A DNA stretch of 64,000 bases from Bogoriella caseilytica (GCF_003752405.1 NZ_RKHK01000001.1:3162001-3226000), one strand, 5' to 3'. Counted from the first letter of the stretch, positions 40,024-49,315 are shown. Notes: generated by a model from the sequence alone, not told the origin. A program made the numbers and translations.

Positions 40024-40839
40024 CTAGTTGTATTGGCCGAGCGCGAGGCCCTGCGAGAAGTAACGCTGGGTCGCGAGGAACAGGACGATAGTGGGTATGG
40101 AAACAATGAGGCCGCCGGCGAGCACCACCGGCATCGTCGAGCCGCCGTAGGTGGACTGCATCGCGGCAAGCGTCGTCATGACCGGTCGCACATCGGTGCT
40201 TTGTGACAGTGAGAGGCCGAGCAGGAGGTCGTTCCAGATGAACGTCGCTTGCAGGATGAACACCGCGAACAGCGCCGATTTCGACATGGGCAAGTAGATG
40301 CGGAAGAAGATCCGCCAGGGGGTGGCGCCGTCGATCTCGGCAGCCTCGTAGACCTGGCGGGCAATACCGGAGAAGAAGTTGCGCAGCACGAAGGCGGAGA
40401 ACGGCACGGCGATCACGGTGTAGATGAGGACCATGCCCAGGCGGGAGTCGAAGATGCCCACCTCGACGTAGCCGATGAACAGCGGCATCAGGACCATCTG
40501 AATGGGGAACACCGTCGAGGAGAAGATGAGGACGAACCAGAAGAAGGGCCGCCGGAGTTTGAGGGCGACAATCGCGAAGCCCGCCATCGCGCCGATCACC
40601 ACCGCGATGAGCGGCGACATGACCGAATAGATCAGCGTGGAGAGCAACCCCTCAGCGATGCGACCGCGGTCCAGCGCCACCAGGATGTTCTCCCACAGCC
40701 CGCTGATATCGGAGGGGATCCAGACGGTGGCGTTGCCGTAGTTCGCCGACACCTTCGCGGCGTTGATGACCATGAGGTAGATCGGGACGAGCCAGAGGAG
40801 GCCCAGCCCGACAAGAACGGCCTTGCGCAGACCCTGCAT
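40024..40839 (-). CDS. Carbohydrate ABC transporter permease, MalG type
   Basis: A 271-residue inner-membrane permease with six helices and the ATPase-contact EAA loop YEAAEIDGATPWRIFFRIYL. In the CUT1 family this subunit pairs with a MalF-type permease and a lipoprotein binding protein. The start is one base after the stop of the partner permease, and the stop is 13 bases before the glycosidase start. No ATPase gene is present in the cluster, so a shared MsiK/UgpC-type ATPase from elsewhere must drive it. Confidence 0.94.
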   Translation of the reverse strand: MQGLRKAVLVGLGLLWLVPIYLMVINAAKVSANYGNATVWIPSDISGLWENILVALDRGRIAEGLLSTLIYSVMSPLIAVVIGAMAGFAIVALKLRRPFFWFVLIFSSTVFPIQMVLMPLFIGYVEVGIFDSRLGMVLIYTVIAVPFSAFVLRNFFSGIARQVYEAAEIDGATPWRIFFRIYLPMSKSALFAVFILQATFIWNDLLLGLSLSQSTDVRPVMTTLAAMQSTYGGSTMPVVLAGGLIVSIPTIVLFLATQRYFSQGLALGQYN

Positions 40840-40840
40840 G

Positions 40841-41761
40841 TCAGAACTCCTTCGCCGGCGCGAGCTGGCGCCTCAGATAGAGCAGCGAGGCGGTGACCGT
40901 GACCACGGTGAGAAGCAGTGCGACGGCGGCGCCGAGCCCATAGTCGTTGAGCATGAAGCTCGCCTTGTACATCGTGATGGCAAGGGTCTCCGAGACGCGC
41001 CCCGGGCCGCCCTGGGTCATACCCCAGACGATGTCGAAGGTCTTGAGCGAGCCGACGATGCTGAGCCCGACGACGACGGTGGTCATGGGAGCGAGCATCG
41101 GCCAGGTGATGTGTCGGAACATGGTCCAGCCCTTCGCCCCGTCGACCATCGCAGCCTCGACGGGCTCCTTGGGGATGGACTGGAGGCCAACGCTGAACAG
41201 CAGCGCGTTGACGCCGGCGCCCTGCCATGTCGCCGCGACAATCATGACGATTGTGTTCAGTGGCCAGTCGAGCAGCCAGCGGGCGTCGGCGAACGGGAGC
41301 CCGAACAGCTCGAGGGCCTGGGTCAGTGCGCCACCTGTCTGCAGGATGAACGAGAAGATGACGCCGACGGCGATGCCGGAAATCGCGTACGGCAGCAAGA
41401 AGGGCAGCCGATACCAGAACGAGCCGCGCAATCCGTGGACCATGACGGCGATGAACAGCCCGAGTCCCACCGGCAGCACGAGCGTCCCGACCACCCAGAT
41501 GAGGGTGTTGACCATCGAGGTCAGGATGCGCGCGTCGCTGAACATCTCCTCGTACTTGTCGAGCCCGACGAACTCGGGGTCGCCGAGCCCGTTGAACTCG
41601 GTGAGCGACAGGTACGAGGTGTAGACGAAGGGGATGTACAAGAGGACGACGCACAGCGCGAGCGCGGGAAGCAGGAACGCGGCGGCCGTGAGGCGCTCCT
41701 GGCGGACCCGACCGCGCCGGTGGGACGTAGCCGGTGCCGGTCGTCCGGTGGTGATGGTCAT
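40841..41761 (-). CDS. Carbohydrate ABC transporter permease, MalF type
   Basis: A 306-residue permease with six membrane segments and the EAA motif EAAMVDGAKGWTMFRHITWP. The first ~28 residues are Thr/Arg-rich and cytoplasmic. It follows the binding-protein gene after a 77-bp gap holding a strong hairpin, and the MalG-type gene follows after one base. Oligosaccharide uptake of the CUT1 type is the family role. Confidence 0.94.
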   Translation of the reverse strand: MTITTGRPAPATSHRRGRVRQERLTAAAFLLPALALCVVLLYIPFVYTSYLSLTEFNGLGDPEFVGLDKYEEMFSDARILTSMVNTLIWVVGTLVLPVGLGLFIAVMVHGLRGSFWYRLPFLLPYAISGIAVGVIFSFILQTGGALTQALELFGLPFADARWLLDWPLNTIVMIVAATWQGAGVNALLFSVGLQSIPKEPVEAAMVDGAKGWTMFRHITWPMLAPMTTVVVGLSIVGSLKTFDIVWGMTQGGPGRVSETLAITMYKASFMLNDYGLGAAVALLLTVVTVTASLLYLRRQLAPAKEF

Positions 41762-41792
41762 GGTCTCTCTCTTCTCGATCGAGGCTCGTGAC

Positions 41793-41826
41793 GAGCGGGA
41801 CGGCCGGTTGCCCGGCCGCCCCGCTC
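41793..41826 (-). terminator. Intercistronic hairpin between binding-protein and permease genes
   Basis: A 15-bp stem with one mismatch (GAGCGGGACGGCCGG with CCGGCCGCCCCGCTC) closes a TTGC loop. Hairpins in this place commonly stabilise the binding-protein message or lower read-through, so that the binding protein exceeds the permeases. Confidence 0.7.
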
Positions 41827-41838
41827 CTCCCCCTCGAG

Positions 41839-43170
41839 TTACTGGTTGGCCCAGAAGGCGTCGGCCTCGGCCTGAAGTTGCTCCTGCACATTGCGCGGGT
41901 TCTCCGCATTGGTCACGAAGGCACCGAACAACTCGGTGGACAGCTGGTAGACCGGCTGCGGGCTGCCCTCCAGGTAGCGGGGCACGATCCGGATGTTCTC
42001 CGCGCTCTCACCAGCGACCGCCTCGACCAGGCCGCTGAGCTCCGGGTCCTCGATCTCCACCTGCGGGTTGAAGCTCACGTCGCCGCGGCTCTCCGACCAG
42101 GCGGTCTGGGCGTCGGTGGACAGCCACCACCTCGAGTACTCGAGTGCGGCGGCCTCGTTCTCGGCACCGGCGCCGACGCACAGCGGGCCCGTCTCCAGCA
42201 CCACCGGCTGCTCCTCGGTATCGGGGTTGAGGTTCGGCATGAGGAAGATGCCGTAGTCCTCGCCGGCGACGGCGTCGATGCCGGTGAGCTGCCCGGTGAA
42301 GAAGGTGCCGAAGTACGCCATGGCGACCTCGCCGTTCATCAGCATCGCCTGCGGGTCCCCGGTGACGCCCGGATCGATGAAGTCACCGCGCTCGATCATC
42401 TCCTGCCACTGGTCCATGACGACGTCCACGTCCTCGTCGAGGTAGGACGCGCTGCCGTCGAGAAGCCCGAGATAGGTCTCCGGATCCTGGCCGGCCGCGA
42501 GTGCCATGAAGTAGACGAACTCGAAGATGATGTTCATCTGGTGGAAGGGCGTGGTGCCGTTGTCCCGCAGCGTCTGCATGACGGTCTCGAGCTCCTCCCA
42601 CGTCGTGGGCGGCTCGAGGCCGAGGTCGGAGAAGATCTCCTTGTTGTAGTAGACCGCCCAGTAGACGACGTTGAGCGGGACGCAATACTGCTGACCGTCG
42701 AAGGTGTACTGGTCCTTGAGCCCTTCGGGCACGAGGCCCGCGCTCTCGGCCTCGGTCCAGATGTCGGTGGTCTCCGCGACGAGGCCCTGATCGACGAGCT
42801 CCTGCAGTTTCCCGCCGGTGTGCCAGGTGAAGAGGTCGGGCCTGGCGTCGGTTCGGAAAGCCTGCCGCACGAACGTGTCGTATGCCACCGGGTCGGAGTA
42901 GCCCGTGAACTCCAGGGTGATGTCTCCGGAGACCTCGTTCATCTCCTCGAACGAAGGCTCCCACGCCGCCTTGTCGGTGACGAAGGAAATGGGCCCCGAC
43001 GCCGCAGGCGGGTCGTCCCCACCGTTCTCGTCATCCCCGCCGTTCTCTCCGGGCTCACTCGGGTCGTTGGTCGGGTCGTTGGATGGGCCGTCGCCGCCAC
43101 TTCCGCAGGCGCTCAACAGGAGGGCTGCGGCTATGCCCGCCGCGGCCAGGGTTTTCTTGATCGACATCAT
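41839..43170 (-). CDS. Sugar ABC transporter substrate-binding lipoprotein
   Basis: A 443-residue family 1 extracellular solute-binding protein. The signal peptide (IKKTLAAAGIAAALLLSAC) ends with a lipobox, so Cys is lipidated after cleavage, and an acidic Asp/Glu/Asn/Gly-rich linker of about 35 residues leads to the binding fold. GGAAGG is placed before the paired ATGs at 43170 and 43167. It captures an unknown saccharide outside the cell for the permeases downstream. The propeller protein gene lies 30 bases upstream and is likely in the same transcript. Confidence 0.93.
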   Translation of the reverse strand: MMSIKKTLAAAGIAAALLLSACGSGGDGPSNDPTNDPSEPGENGGDDENGGDDPPAASGPISFVTDKAAWEPSFEEMNEVSGDITLEFTGYSDPVAYDTFVRQAFRTDARPDLFTWHTGGKLQELVDQGLVAETTDIWTEAESAGLVPEGLKDQYTFDGQQYCVPLNVVYWAVYYNKEIFSDLGLEPPTTWEELETVMQTLRDNGTTPFHQMNIIFEFVYFMALAAGQDPETYLGLLDGSASYLDEDVDVVMDQWQEMIERGDFIDPGVTGDPQAMLMNGEVAMAYFGTFFTGQLTGIDAVAGEDYGIFLMPNLNPDTEEQPVVLETGPLCVGAGAENEAAALEYSRWWLSTDAQTAWSESRGDVSFNPQVEIEDPELSGLVEAVAGESAENIRIVPRYLEGSPQPVYQLSTELFGAFVTNAENPRNVQEQLQAEADAFWANQ

Positions 43171-43200
43171 TGTCCTTCCAAGGGGGTGATCAGAGAGGGC

Positions 43201-44358
43201 TCAGGCCACCGTGACGGTCCAGAACCGGGGTCGGTAGATGGTGACGTCGTCGAACACGTGCTCGTTGTCGAAAGTGTTGACGTTGTAGCTGATGAGCAGA
43301 TCGTCGTCGTCGCTGAGATGCGGATGGACGTGGGCGTTGTAGGTGAACATGTTCGGGTCTCCGTACGAGCCCCAGAGGCCGGTCTCGGGAGTGCGGAACA
43401 GCTCGGTCTGGTTGGCGAACGGCCCCGTCGGTGAGCACGAGGTGTACGCGACGATGCGATTCGAGAACGCCTCGGAGGTGTCCTGGGTGACCATGAGGTA
43501 GCCGTCGCGGAACTGGGTCACCGAGTACTCATTGGCGACGTTGTCCTGGATAGGCGCTGAATCGGCCGCGTTCCGCGTCCAGCTGGTGCCGTTCCAGTAC
43601 TCCCACTTGTCGACGCGGGAGATGTCGTGACCGGGCACTCGGGCGACATGCGCCTGCTTGAGGGCGCCCTGGTCATCGACGCCGTAGAGGTAGGTCTTGC
43701 CGCCGAAGCGGTCGTACCAGGAGGTCCACTGCACATCCGTGACCGGGGGCACGGACGCCACCTTCTTGACGCGCCAGCTGCGCGTGTCGATGGTGGCGAT
43801 CGAGGTCTGCTCCCAGCCCCAGTCCCACTGACCGGGGCCGAAGCGGGCGTACCGGTTGAGCCCGACGTGGAGCTCGCCGTTGGGGGCGGCATAGCCGTCG
43901 CCGAGCCAATACCAGGAGTCCTCGGCGGGCGGGCCGACGATGCCCTCGGGAGCGGCCGGCGTGCCGCCGGTGATCGTCTCGGTGAGAACGCCGCCGCGCT
44001 CAAGCACGAAGGAGTTGTTGATGAAGCCCATCGTGTCCATGTCGACGGCACCGTCGACGACGGTGCCGAGGATGGTGTCGGAGAAGAGCCAGGCGACACT
44101 TCCATCCTTGAGGGGGACCGAGTACGTCGAGTCCGCGCCGACCCACTCCCCTGACGTGTCGCCGTAGTCAGCGAAGAGCTGGGTACGCGCATCCGGTTGC
44201 GCTGACGTCACCTGCAGTTGTTCGGAGACCAGCGCACACTGCTGCGCGTTCGATCGCTGTGGAACGGCGGCCGCCTCGGACGTACCGGCCGTCACCGTCC
44301 CTGCCGCGGCGAGAGCCGCTGCCGCGAGCCCCGTGAATGCGAGTCCATTCATCTTCAT
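43201..44358 (-). CDS. Secreted DUF4185-like beta-propeller protein
   Basis: A protein of about 385 residues with a Sec signal peptide (FTGLAAAALAAAGTVTAG, probable cleavage after ASEAAA-type residues) and a propeller with repeated aromatic-Gly blades (WLFSDTILGTV, SWYWLGDGYAAPNG, TSWYDRFGGKTYLYG, GLWGSYGDPNMFTYN). The pattern resembles DUF4185/DUF5005 five-bladed propellers found beside glycan-degradation genes, which are suspected glycosidases. ATG 44358 is chosen; upstream in-frame ATGs at 44364 and 44367 are possible. It leads the importer operon, behind the operator at 44405. Confidence 0.8.
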   Translation of the reverse strand: MKMNGLAFTGLAAAALAAAGTVTAGTSEAAAVPQRSNAQQCALVSEQLQVTSAQPDARTQLFADYGDTSGEWVGADSTYSVPLKDGSVAWLFSDTILGTVVDGAVDMDTMGFINNSFVLERGGVLTETITGGTPAAPEGIVGPPAEDSWYWLGDGYAAPNGELHVGLNRYARFGPGQWDWGWEQTSIATIDTRSWRVKKVASVPPVTDVQWTSWYDRFGGKTYLYGVDDQGALKQAHVARVPGHDISRVDKWEYWNGTSWTRNAADSAPIQDNVANEYSVTQFRDGYLMVTQDTSEAFSNRIVAYTSCSPTGPFANQTELFRTPETGLWGSYGDPNMFTYNAHVHPHLSDDDDLLISYNVNTFDNEHVFDDVTIYRPRFWTVTVA

Positions 44359-44404
44359 GACCATCATCACCTCACTGTGATCAGGCGGGCCGGAGCCCAT
44401 GTGC

Positions 44405-44418
44405 TGGTAACGCTACCA
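44405..44418. promoter_or_regulatory. LacI-type operator 1 (TGGTAACGCTACCA)
   Basis: A 14-bp near-perfect palindrome with a central CG, 46 bases before the propeller gene start and 60 before the lacI-type gene start. It would govern both the importer operon and the regulator itself. Confidence 0.85.
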
Positions 44419-44477
44419 CGCCCATACCCCGCCGACCAGAAGCGTCCAGGCACGTCCCGCGGGTTACCATCACACGC

Positions 44478-45521
44478 ATGAACCGGGGCCCGAGTACGCC
44501 GAAGAAGCCCACACTCAGGGACGTCGCCGAGCTCGCGGGCGTCTCGCCCATGACCGCCTCGCGCGTGGTCGCGGGATCGCCGGGGGTCTCGCCGGACCTG
44601 GTCAAGCGGGTCCGCTCCGCAGTGAAGAAGCTCGGCTACGCCCGCAACGAGGCGGCGCGCCTGATGCGCCCGGGCCAGCGCTCCGGCCTCCTCGGCGTCA
44701 TTGTCACCAACATCGACAACCCCTACTACGCACAGGTGCTGCTCGGCATCGAGTCCGCAGCCCAGAGCTCGGGACGCCTCATCATCACAGGTATCTCGCA
44801 CAATGACCCGGCGCTCGAGGCCCAGTTGGTCCGCGACCTCGTGGCCCGCAACATCGACGGGCTGATCGTCGTCCCAGCCAGCGCAGACGCCCCCCACCTT
44901 GCCGCCGTGGCGGCGCGCGGAGTGCCGCTCGTCCTCGCCTCACGCTCGATCCAGCAAGGGGGTGCCGACACCATCCTCGTCGACGACATCGGGGGCGCCA
45001 GCACCGCGGTGGCGGACATGCTCACCGAGGGGCGCCACCCGATCGCGTTCGTCGGAGGCCCCGACGCCATCGCCACGGCGGCCCGCCGCTACGAGGGGTA
45101 CGTGCTGGCACACACCCGCGCGGGCTTGGTGCCCGACCCCGAGATGGTGCTGCGGCTGCCTCCCGACCGTGACGCCGTTGGCGCCGCCACGCGCGCTCTG
45201 CTCGCCCTGCCGGAGCCACCGAAAGCCTTCTTCACCACCAACAATCGCTACACCGTCGCCGTGCTGCGCGTCCTGCTCCAGGCACACCTGGACACCGACG
45301 ACCAGCCACCGCTCGTCGGCTTCGACACCTTCGAGCTCGCCGACCTGCTGCCCTACCCCCTGCGCCTGATCGACCACGACGCCCACGCACTGGGGCGCCT
45401 CGCCGCCGAACTGGCCATTCGCCGGATCGACGGCGGCGAGCAGACGCCACCCGTCACCACCACCCTCCCGTCGACCGTCGCCCTCAACGGCGCCACCTCC
45501 CACCGGGCCGTCACCTCCTGA
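44478..45521 (+). CDS. LacI-family transcriptional regulator of the mannose-type regulon
   Basis: A 347-residue regulator: helix-turn-helix TLRDVAELAGVSPMTASRVV, hinge ARNEAARLMRPGQRSGLLGV, then a sugar-binding core with DNPYYAQVLLGIESA and QTPPVTTTLPSTVAL near the end. The hinge and central CpG of the three nearby sites are typical of LacI-family operators. It lies between operator 1 and operator 2, so it probably represses itself, the importer operon and the isomerase-ROK operon, and via operator 3 the dehydrogenase and lactonase units. Confidence 0.95.
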   Translation: MNRGPSTPKKPTLRDVAELAGVSPMTASRVVAGSPGVSPDLVKRVRSAVKKLGYARNEAARLMRPGQRSGLLGVIVTNIDNPYYAQVLLGIESAAQSSGRLIITGISHNDPALEAQLVRDLVARNIDGLIVVPASADAPHLAAVAARGVPLVLASRSIQQGGADTILVDDIGGASTAVADMLTEGRHPIAFVGGPDAIATAARRYEGYVLAHTRAGLVPDPEMVLRLPPDRDAVGAATRALLALPEPPKAFFTTNNRYTVAVLRVLLQAHLDTDDQPPLVGFDTFELADLLPYPLRLIDHDAHALGRLAAELAIRRIDGGEQTPPVTTTLPSTVALNGATSHRAVTS

Positions 45522-45530
45522 CAGTTTGGC

Positions 45531-45544
45531 TGGTAGCGTTACCG
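45531..45544. promoter_or_regulatory. LacI-type operator 2 (TGGTAGCGTTACCG)
   Basis: A 14-bp site matching operator 1 read on the other strand at 13 of 14 positions. It lies 27 bases before the isomerase start and nine after the lacI-type stop, so the isomerase and ROK genes can have their own promoter. Confidence 0.85.
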
Positions 45545-45571
45545 CGCAACGCGCGTCGATGAGGAGCCGTC

Positions 45572-47371
45572 ATGCACCGTTCAGGGCCGAACTACGACGT
45601 CGATCCCCGCCTCCCGCAGCCTCCAGGAACCGCGGTGTGGGTCGGCGCCGACGCCTTCGCGGAACTCGCCGCCACAGCCGGGACGCTGGAGCGGCCCGTC
45701 GTGGTTGTCGACTGCTACCCCGGCGTCGACGAGGCAGCGGTTCTCGAGGCACTCAGCGCGCATTTCGACGATGTCATCAGCGTGCCGGAGGCTGCGGCCC
45801 GACCCATCGATGAGATCGATGCCCTGATCGCGCGCAACATCGGTACCGATCGCGTCTTCGGCTACGTCACGAAGCACCAGCTCGCCGACCTTTACGACGT
45901 CGCCCTCCTCGCCGGCCTTCGTGACCGCCTCACCGCCCGCACCGGCGCCGTCGTCCTGGTTGGCTGGGGCGCTGCCCTGGCAGCCGAGGACGCCGATCTG
46001 ATCGTCTTGGCCGACCTGCCGCGCTGGGAGATCCAGCAGCGGATGCGCTCCGGCATGCCGAATTGGCGCCGAGAGAATCGCGACGAGGACATCCTGCGCA
46101 AGTACAAGCGCGGGTTCTTCGTCGACTGGCGGATTGCCGACCGCCACAAGACGACCCTCTACGACAGACTCGACTACTTCCTGGACACGACGACGTCGGT
46201 CGAGGACGCCAGGCTCATCACCGGCGATGCGTTCCGGGCCGCGCTCGACGGTGCGGTACGCCGGCCCTTCCGCGTGGTCCCCTACTTTGATCCGGGGGTC
46301 TGGGGCGGGCACTGGATGCAGGAGAGGCTCGGGATCAATGGCGACGTGCCCAACTACGCGTGGGCATTCGACTGCGTGCCCGAGGAGAACTCCCTCGCAC
46401 TCGACGTCGGCGGCATCCGCGTGGAGATGCCGGCCGCCAACCTCGTCCTCCACCGGCCCGTCGAGCTCCTCGGGCCCGGGACCTTCGCCCAGTTCGGCGC
46501 AGACTTCCCTATCCGCTTCGACTTCCTCGACACCATGGGCGGAGGGAACCTGTCGTTGCAGGTCCACCCCCTCACCGGGTACATCCAGGACCGTTTTGGC
46601 ATGAAGTACACGCAGGACGAGAGCTACTACATGCTCGACGTCGGCGAGGGCGGTGGCGTCTACCTGGGCATCAAGCCGGGCGTTGACCCCGACGCGATGT
46701 TCGAGGACCTCGAGCGCTCCAACCGCGGCGAGCGCTCCTTCCCGGCAGAGAAGTACGTCAACCGTTTCCCCGCGACAAAGCACGACCACGTCCTGATCCC
46801 GGCCGGCACCGTCCACTGCTCCACGCGCAACACCATGGTCCTGGAGATCTCCTCGACCGCATTCCTCTTCACGTTCAAAATGTGGGACTGGGACCGGGTC
46901 GGGCTCGACGGGAAACCGCGACCGACACATCTCGAGCACGCCCGCCGCAACGTTCAGTGGGAGCGCGACACCGAATGGGTCACCCGCAACCTCATCAACC
47001 GCGTCGAGGTGCTCGAGGAGGGGGATGGCTACCGTGTCGAGCAGACCGGACTGCACGAACTCGAGTTCATCACGACGCTGCGGCACTGGTTCTCCGTCCC
47101 CACCAGCCGGCACACCGCATCGACAGTGCACGTCCTCAACCTCGTCGAGGGCGCGGCCGCCGTCGTGGAGAGCCCTGACGGGGCGTTCTCACCGTTCGAG
47201 GTGCATTACGCCGAGACCTTCATCGTGCCCGCGACCGTCGGGCCCTACGTGGTCCGCCCCGCCGACGGCGTGAGCCGGTGCGCGACGATGACCGCGTTCG
47301 TCCGCGGCACCGAGGACCCCCACGGTGTCGCCGGTGCCGGACTGCGGTGCACCACGAGAGCGCAGGAGTGA
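45572..47371 (+). CDS. Class I mannose-6-phosphate isomerase with extra N-terminal domain
   Basis: A 599-residue protein, about 200 residues longer than ordinary ManA. From residue ~225 on it is a type I phosphomannose isomerase cupin with metal ligands Gln330 and His332 (LQVHP), Glu350 (DESYYML) and His415 (PAGTVHCST). Residues ~1-215 look like a nucleoside-kinase-like alpha/beta fold (VVVDCYPG, DVALLAGLRDRLTAR, WRRENRDEDILRKYKRGFFV) without a Walker A loop. It should convert mannose 6-phosphate to fructose 6-phosphate. It overlaps the ROK gene start (TGATG), implying a mannose-phosphorylating partner. Confidence 0.88.
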   Translation: MHRSGPNYDVDPRLPQPPGTAVWVGADAFAELAATAGTLERPVVVVDCYPGVDEAAVLEALSAHFDDVISVPEAAARPIDEIDALIARNIGTDRVFGYVTKHQLADLYDVALLAGLRDRLTARTGAVVLVGWGAALAAEDADLIVLADLPRWEIQQRMRSGMPNWRRENRDEDILRKYKRGFFVDWRIADRHKTTLYDRLDYFLDTTTSVEDARLITGDAFRAALDGAVRRPFRVVPYFDPGVWGGHWMQERLGINGDVPNYAWAFDCVPEENSLALDVGGIRVEMPAANLVLHRPVELLGPGTFAQFGADFPIRFDFLDTMGGGNLSLQVHPLTGYIQDRFGMKYTQDESYYMLDVGEGGGVYLGIKPGVDPDAMFEDLERSNRGERSFPAEKYVNRFPATKHDHVLIPAGTVHCSTRNTMVLEISSTAFLFTFKMWDWDRVGLDGKPRPTHLEHARRNVQWERDTEWVTRNLINRVEVLEEGDGYRVEQTGLHELEFITTLRHWFSVPTSRHTASTVHVLNLVEGAAAVVESPDGAFSPFEVHYAETFIVPATVGPYVVRPADGVSRCATMTAFVRGTEDPHGVAGAGLRCTTRAQE

Positions 47372-48258
47372 TGTACGCGGTCCTCGAGGTGGGCGGCACC
47401 CACGTGGTCGCGGCGCTCGTGGACGCCGCACGTCGCCAGGTGCTCGTCGCGCACCGGCTGGTGCTGGACAGCCAGGGCCAGGCCGGCTTCATCCTCGAGA
47501 CGCTCGCCCGCGCCGTGGAAGGGCTCGGTCCTGCGGCTCGCGCACTGCCGCTCATCGTCGCCATCCCGGGTCCTTTCGACTACGCCCGCGGTATCGGCGA
47601 CTTCACCGGCGTCGCCAAGTTCCAAGCCCTGCGCGGGGTGGACCTGAGGCTGTTCCTCACCGAACGCCTCGGCATGGACGTGCGCTTCGTCAACGACGTC
47701 ACCGCCTTCGGGCTCGGGCAGTTCCTCCTGCTGCGCCGGCCGCGCCGACTGGTGGCGCTCACCCTCGGGACGGGAGTCGGCTCGGTGTTCCTCGCGGACG
47801 GCCGCCCCGTCACGACCGGCGAGTCGGTGCCGCCGCAGGGCTGGGTCTACCTGCTGGAATACGATGACCACCCGCTGGAGGAGAGCTTCTCCCGACGCGC
47901 GATCGTCGAGGCTTACGAGAGCGTCAGCGGACTACGTCTGGACGTCCACGAGATCGCCGGCCTCGCCCGGCGTCGCGACGTCGCAGCCTCCCGGGTGATG
48001 GAGCGCGGGTTCGGCGCACTGGCCGACACTCTCGCACCGTGGGTCGCACGCTTCCGGACGGACCTGGTTGTCATCGGCGGATCGATCGTCGGATCGTGGG
48101 ATCTCATCGAGCGGTGGTTCACCCCCCGGCTGGCGTCACAACTTCCCGACGACCGGCTCGTCCCCATCGAGAGCGCCGCCGGGACCCCCGACGCCGCCCT
48201 CATCGGCGCGGCACATCACTGCCGGGAACTCGACGCTGGCCCACCCACCCTTCACTGA
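47371..48258 (+). CDS. ROK family sugar kinase-like protein
   Basis: A 295-residue ROK protein with the phosphate-1 motif AVLEVGGTHVVAALVD, GPFDYARGIGDFTGV, the Asp-bearing VNDVTAFGLG and the adenosine loop TLGTGVGSVFL. The ROK zinc-binding CxCGxxGC segment is missing (GWVYLLEYDDHPLEE stands there). No helix-turn-helix is present, so it is a kinase type, not a NagC-type repressor. Beside phosphomannose isomerase, a mannokinase or hexokinase role is the natural inference. Its start shares a base with the isomerase stop; the next gene is convergent eight bases away. Confidence 0.88.
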   Translation: MYAVLEVGGTHVVAALVDAARRQVLVAHRLVLDSQGQAGFILETLARAVEGLGPAARALPLIVAIPGPFDYARGIGDFTGVAKFQALRGVDLRLFLTERLGMDVRFVNDVTAFGLGQFLLLRRPRRLVALTLGTGVGSVFLADGRPVTTGESVPPQGWVYLLEYDDHPLEESFSRRAIVEAYESVSGLRLDVHEIAGLARRRDVAASRVMERGFGALADTLAPWVARFRTDLVVIGGSIVGSWDLIERWFTPRLASQLPDDRLVPIESAAGTPDAALIGAAHHCRELDAGPPTLH

Positions 48259-48265
48259 CCCGGCC

Positions 48266-49315
48266 TCACCTCGCGGCGGGATGCCCGAAGGTTGCGTGCT
48301 CCAGGCCCCGGGTGTAGCCGATGGCGAAGAGCCGGCCGAGCATGGCGTAGCCGGGGCGGTCGTTGGCCTCCCCCTCGAGCGTGGGGACATGGTCGGGGCG
48401 CATCGGCCCGTCGAAGCCGATCTCGCGGTAAGCACGCATGCACTCGGCCATGTCCGTCTGGCCGTCGTCGTGGAAGGCCTCGGTGAACTCCTCGACCGTG
48501 CCGCGGACGTCACGGAAGTGCACGAAGGGGATTCTCGCGCGACCGAACTCCCGGATGAGGTCGGGAAGCGAGACCTCGCCCGCGAGGACCTCGGGCATGA
48601 GCGCGAAGTTGCCCTGGCAGAACGTCATGCCGTGGCACTCAGAGGGGTGAAGAGCGAGGAGACGCCGGTAGTCGGCGACGGAACTCATGATGCGAGGGAC
48701 GCCGCGGTCGACGGCCTGGGGTGGGTCGTCGGGGTGGAGTGCCAGCCGGACGCCCGCCTGCTCGGCCTCCGGAACAACGGCGTCGAGGAAGTAGGCCAGC
48801 GCATCCCACATGCCCTCGGCGGTGTACTCGCCCTCGTCGGCCAGCGGCGGTCCGGCCTGCGCGACAGACCGGGTATAGCCGGTGACCAGCGCACCGCCGC
48901 GGGTCTCCACGGCCAAGTCGGTGCGGCCCCAGCTGCTCAACGCCATCCAGTTGTAGGCCATGGTCGGGATGCCGAGGGCGCCGAGGGCGCGGATCTGTTC
49001 GGTAACGTGCTCGATCTCCTCGTCGCGCCCGGGCAGCCCGAGGCGAATCCTGTCCATCGGCGCGGTGTCCTCGGTGGCGATGAGCCGGAAGCCCCACTCC
49101 TCGTAGATCTCCATGTTGCGCCGGATGGCCGGCAGGCTCCACGGCACGTCGTCACGGCGGTCGGCGATCCAGCCGCGGCTGCCGACCGAGGCAAACATGC
49201 GCTGGTCCTGCTCGGCGCCGTTGAGGACGCCGACGACGTTGGAGACGCCGGCCTGGCGCACCAGCCGCCATGACGGCTCGGGCCTCGGCGGCATGAACTC
49301 GCTGAGCTGCAGCAT
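48266..49315 (-). CDS. uxuA: Mannonate dehydratase
   Basis: A 349-residue TIM-barrel enzyme of the UxuA family, converting D-mannonate to 2-keto-3-deoxygluconate. Signature segments are LALHPDDPP, ECHGMTFCQGNFALM with the metal Cys, VHFRDVRGTVEEFTEAFHDD, and RPDHVPTLEGE near the C-terminus. It follows an SDR dehydrogenase gene by 33 bases on the minus strand, both downstream of operator 3. Neither the KDG kinase nor the KDPG aldolase needed next lies in the window. Confidence 0.96.
   Translation of the reverse strand: MLQLSEFMPPRPEPSWRLVRQAGVSNVVGVLNGAEQDQRMFASVGSRGWIADRRDDVPWSLPAIRRNMEIYEEWGFRLIATEDTAPMDRIRLGLPGRDEEIEHVTEQIRALGALGIPTMAYNWMALSSWGRTDLAVETRGGALVTGYTRSVAQAGPPLADEGEYTAEGMWDALAYFLDAVVPEAEQAGVRLALHPDDPPQAVDRGVPRIMSSVADYRRLLALHPSECHGMTFCQGNFALMPEVLAGEVSLPDLIREFGRARIPFVHFRDVRGTVEEFTEAFHDDGQTDMAECMRAYREIGFDGPMRPDHVPTLEGEANDRPGYAMLGRLFAIGYTRGLEHATFGHPAAR

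Noticed and set aside
45581-47131. 516-codon minus-strand open frame opposite the phosphomannose isomerase
   Set aside because: It mirrors the isomerase codons; no start signal and no domain pattern.
49005-49020. GGTAACGTGCTC inside the mannonate dehydratase gene
   Set aside because: It resembles half of the LacI-type operator, but only one half-site matches and it is within coding sequence.
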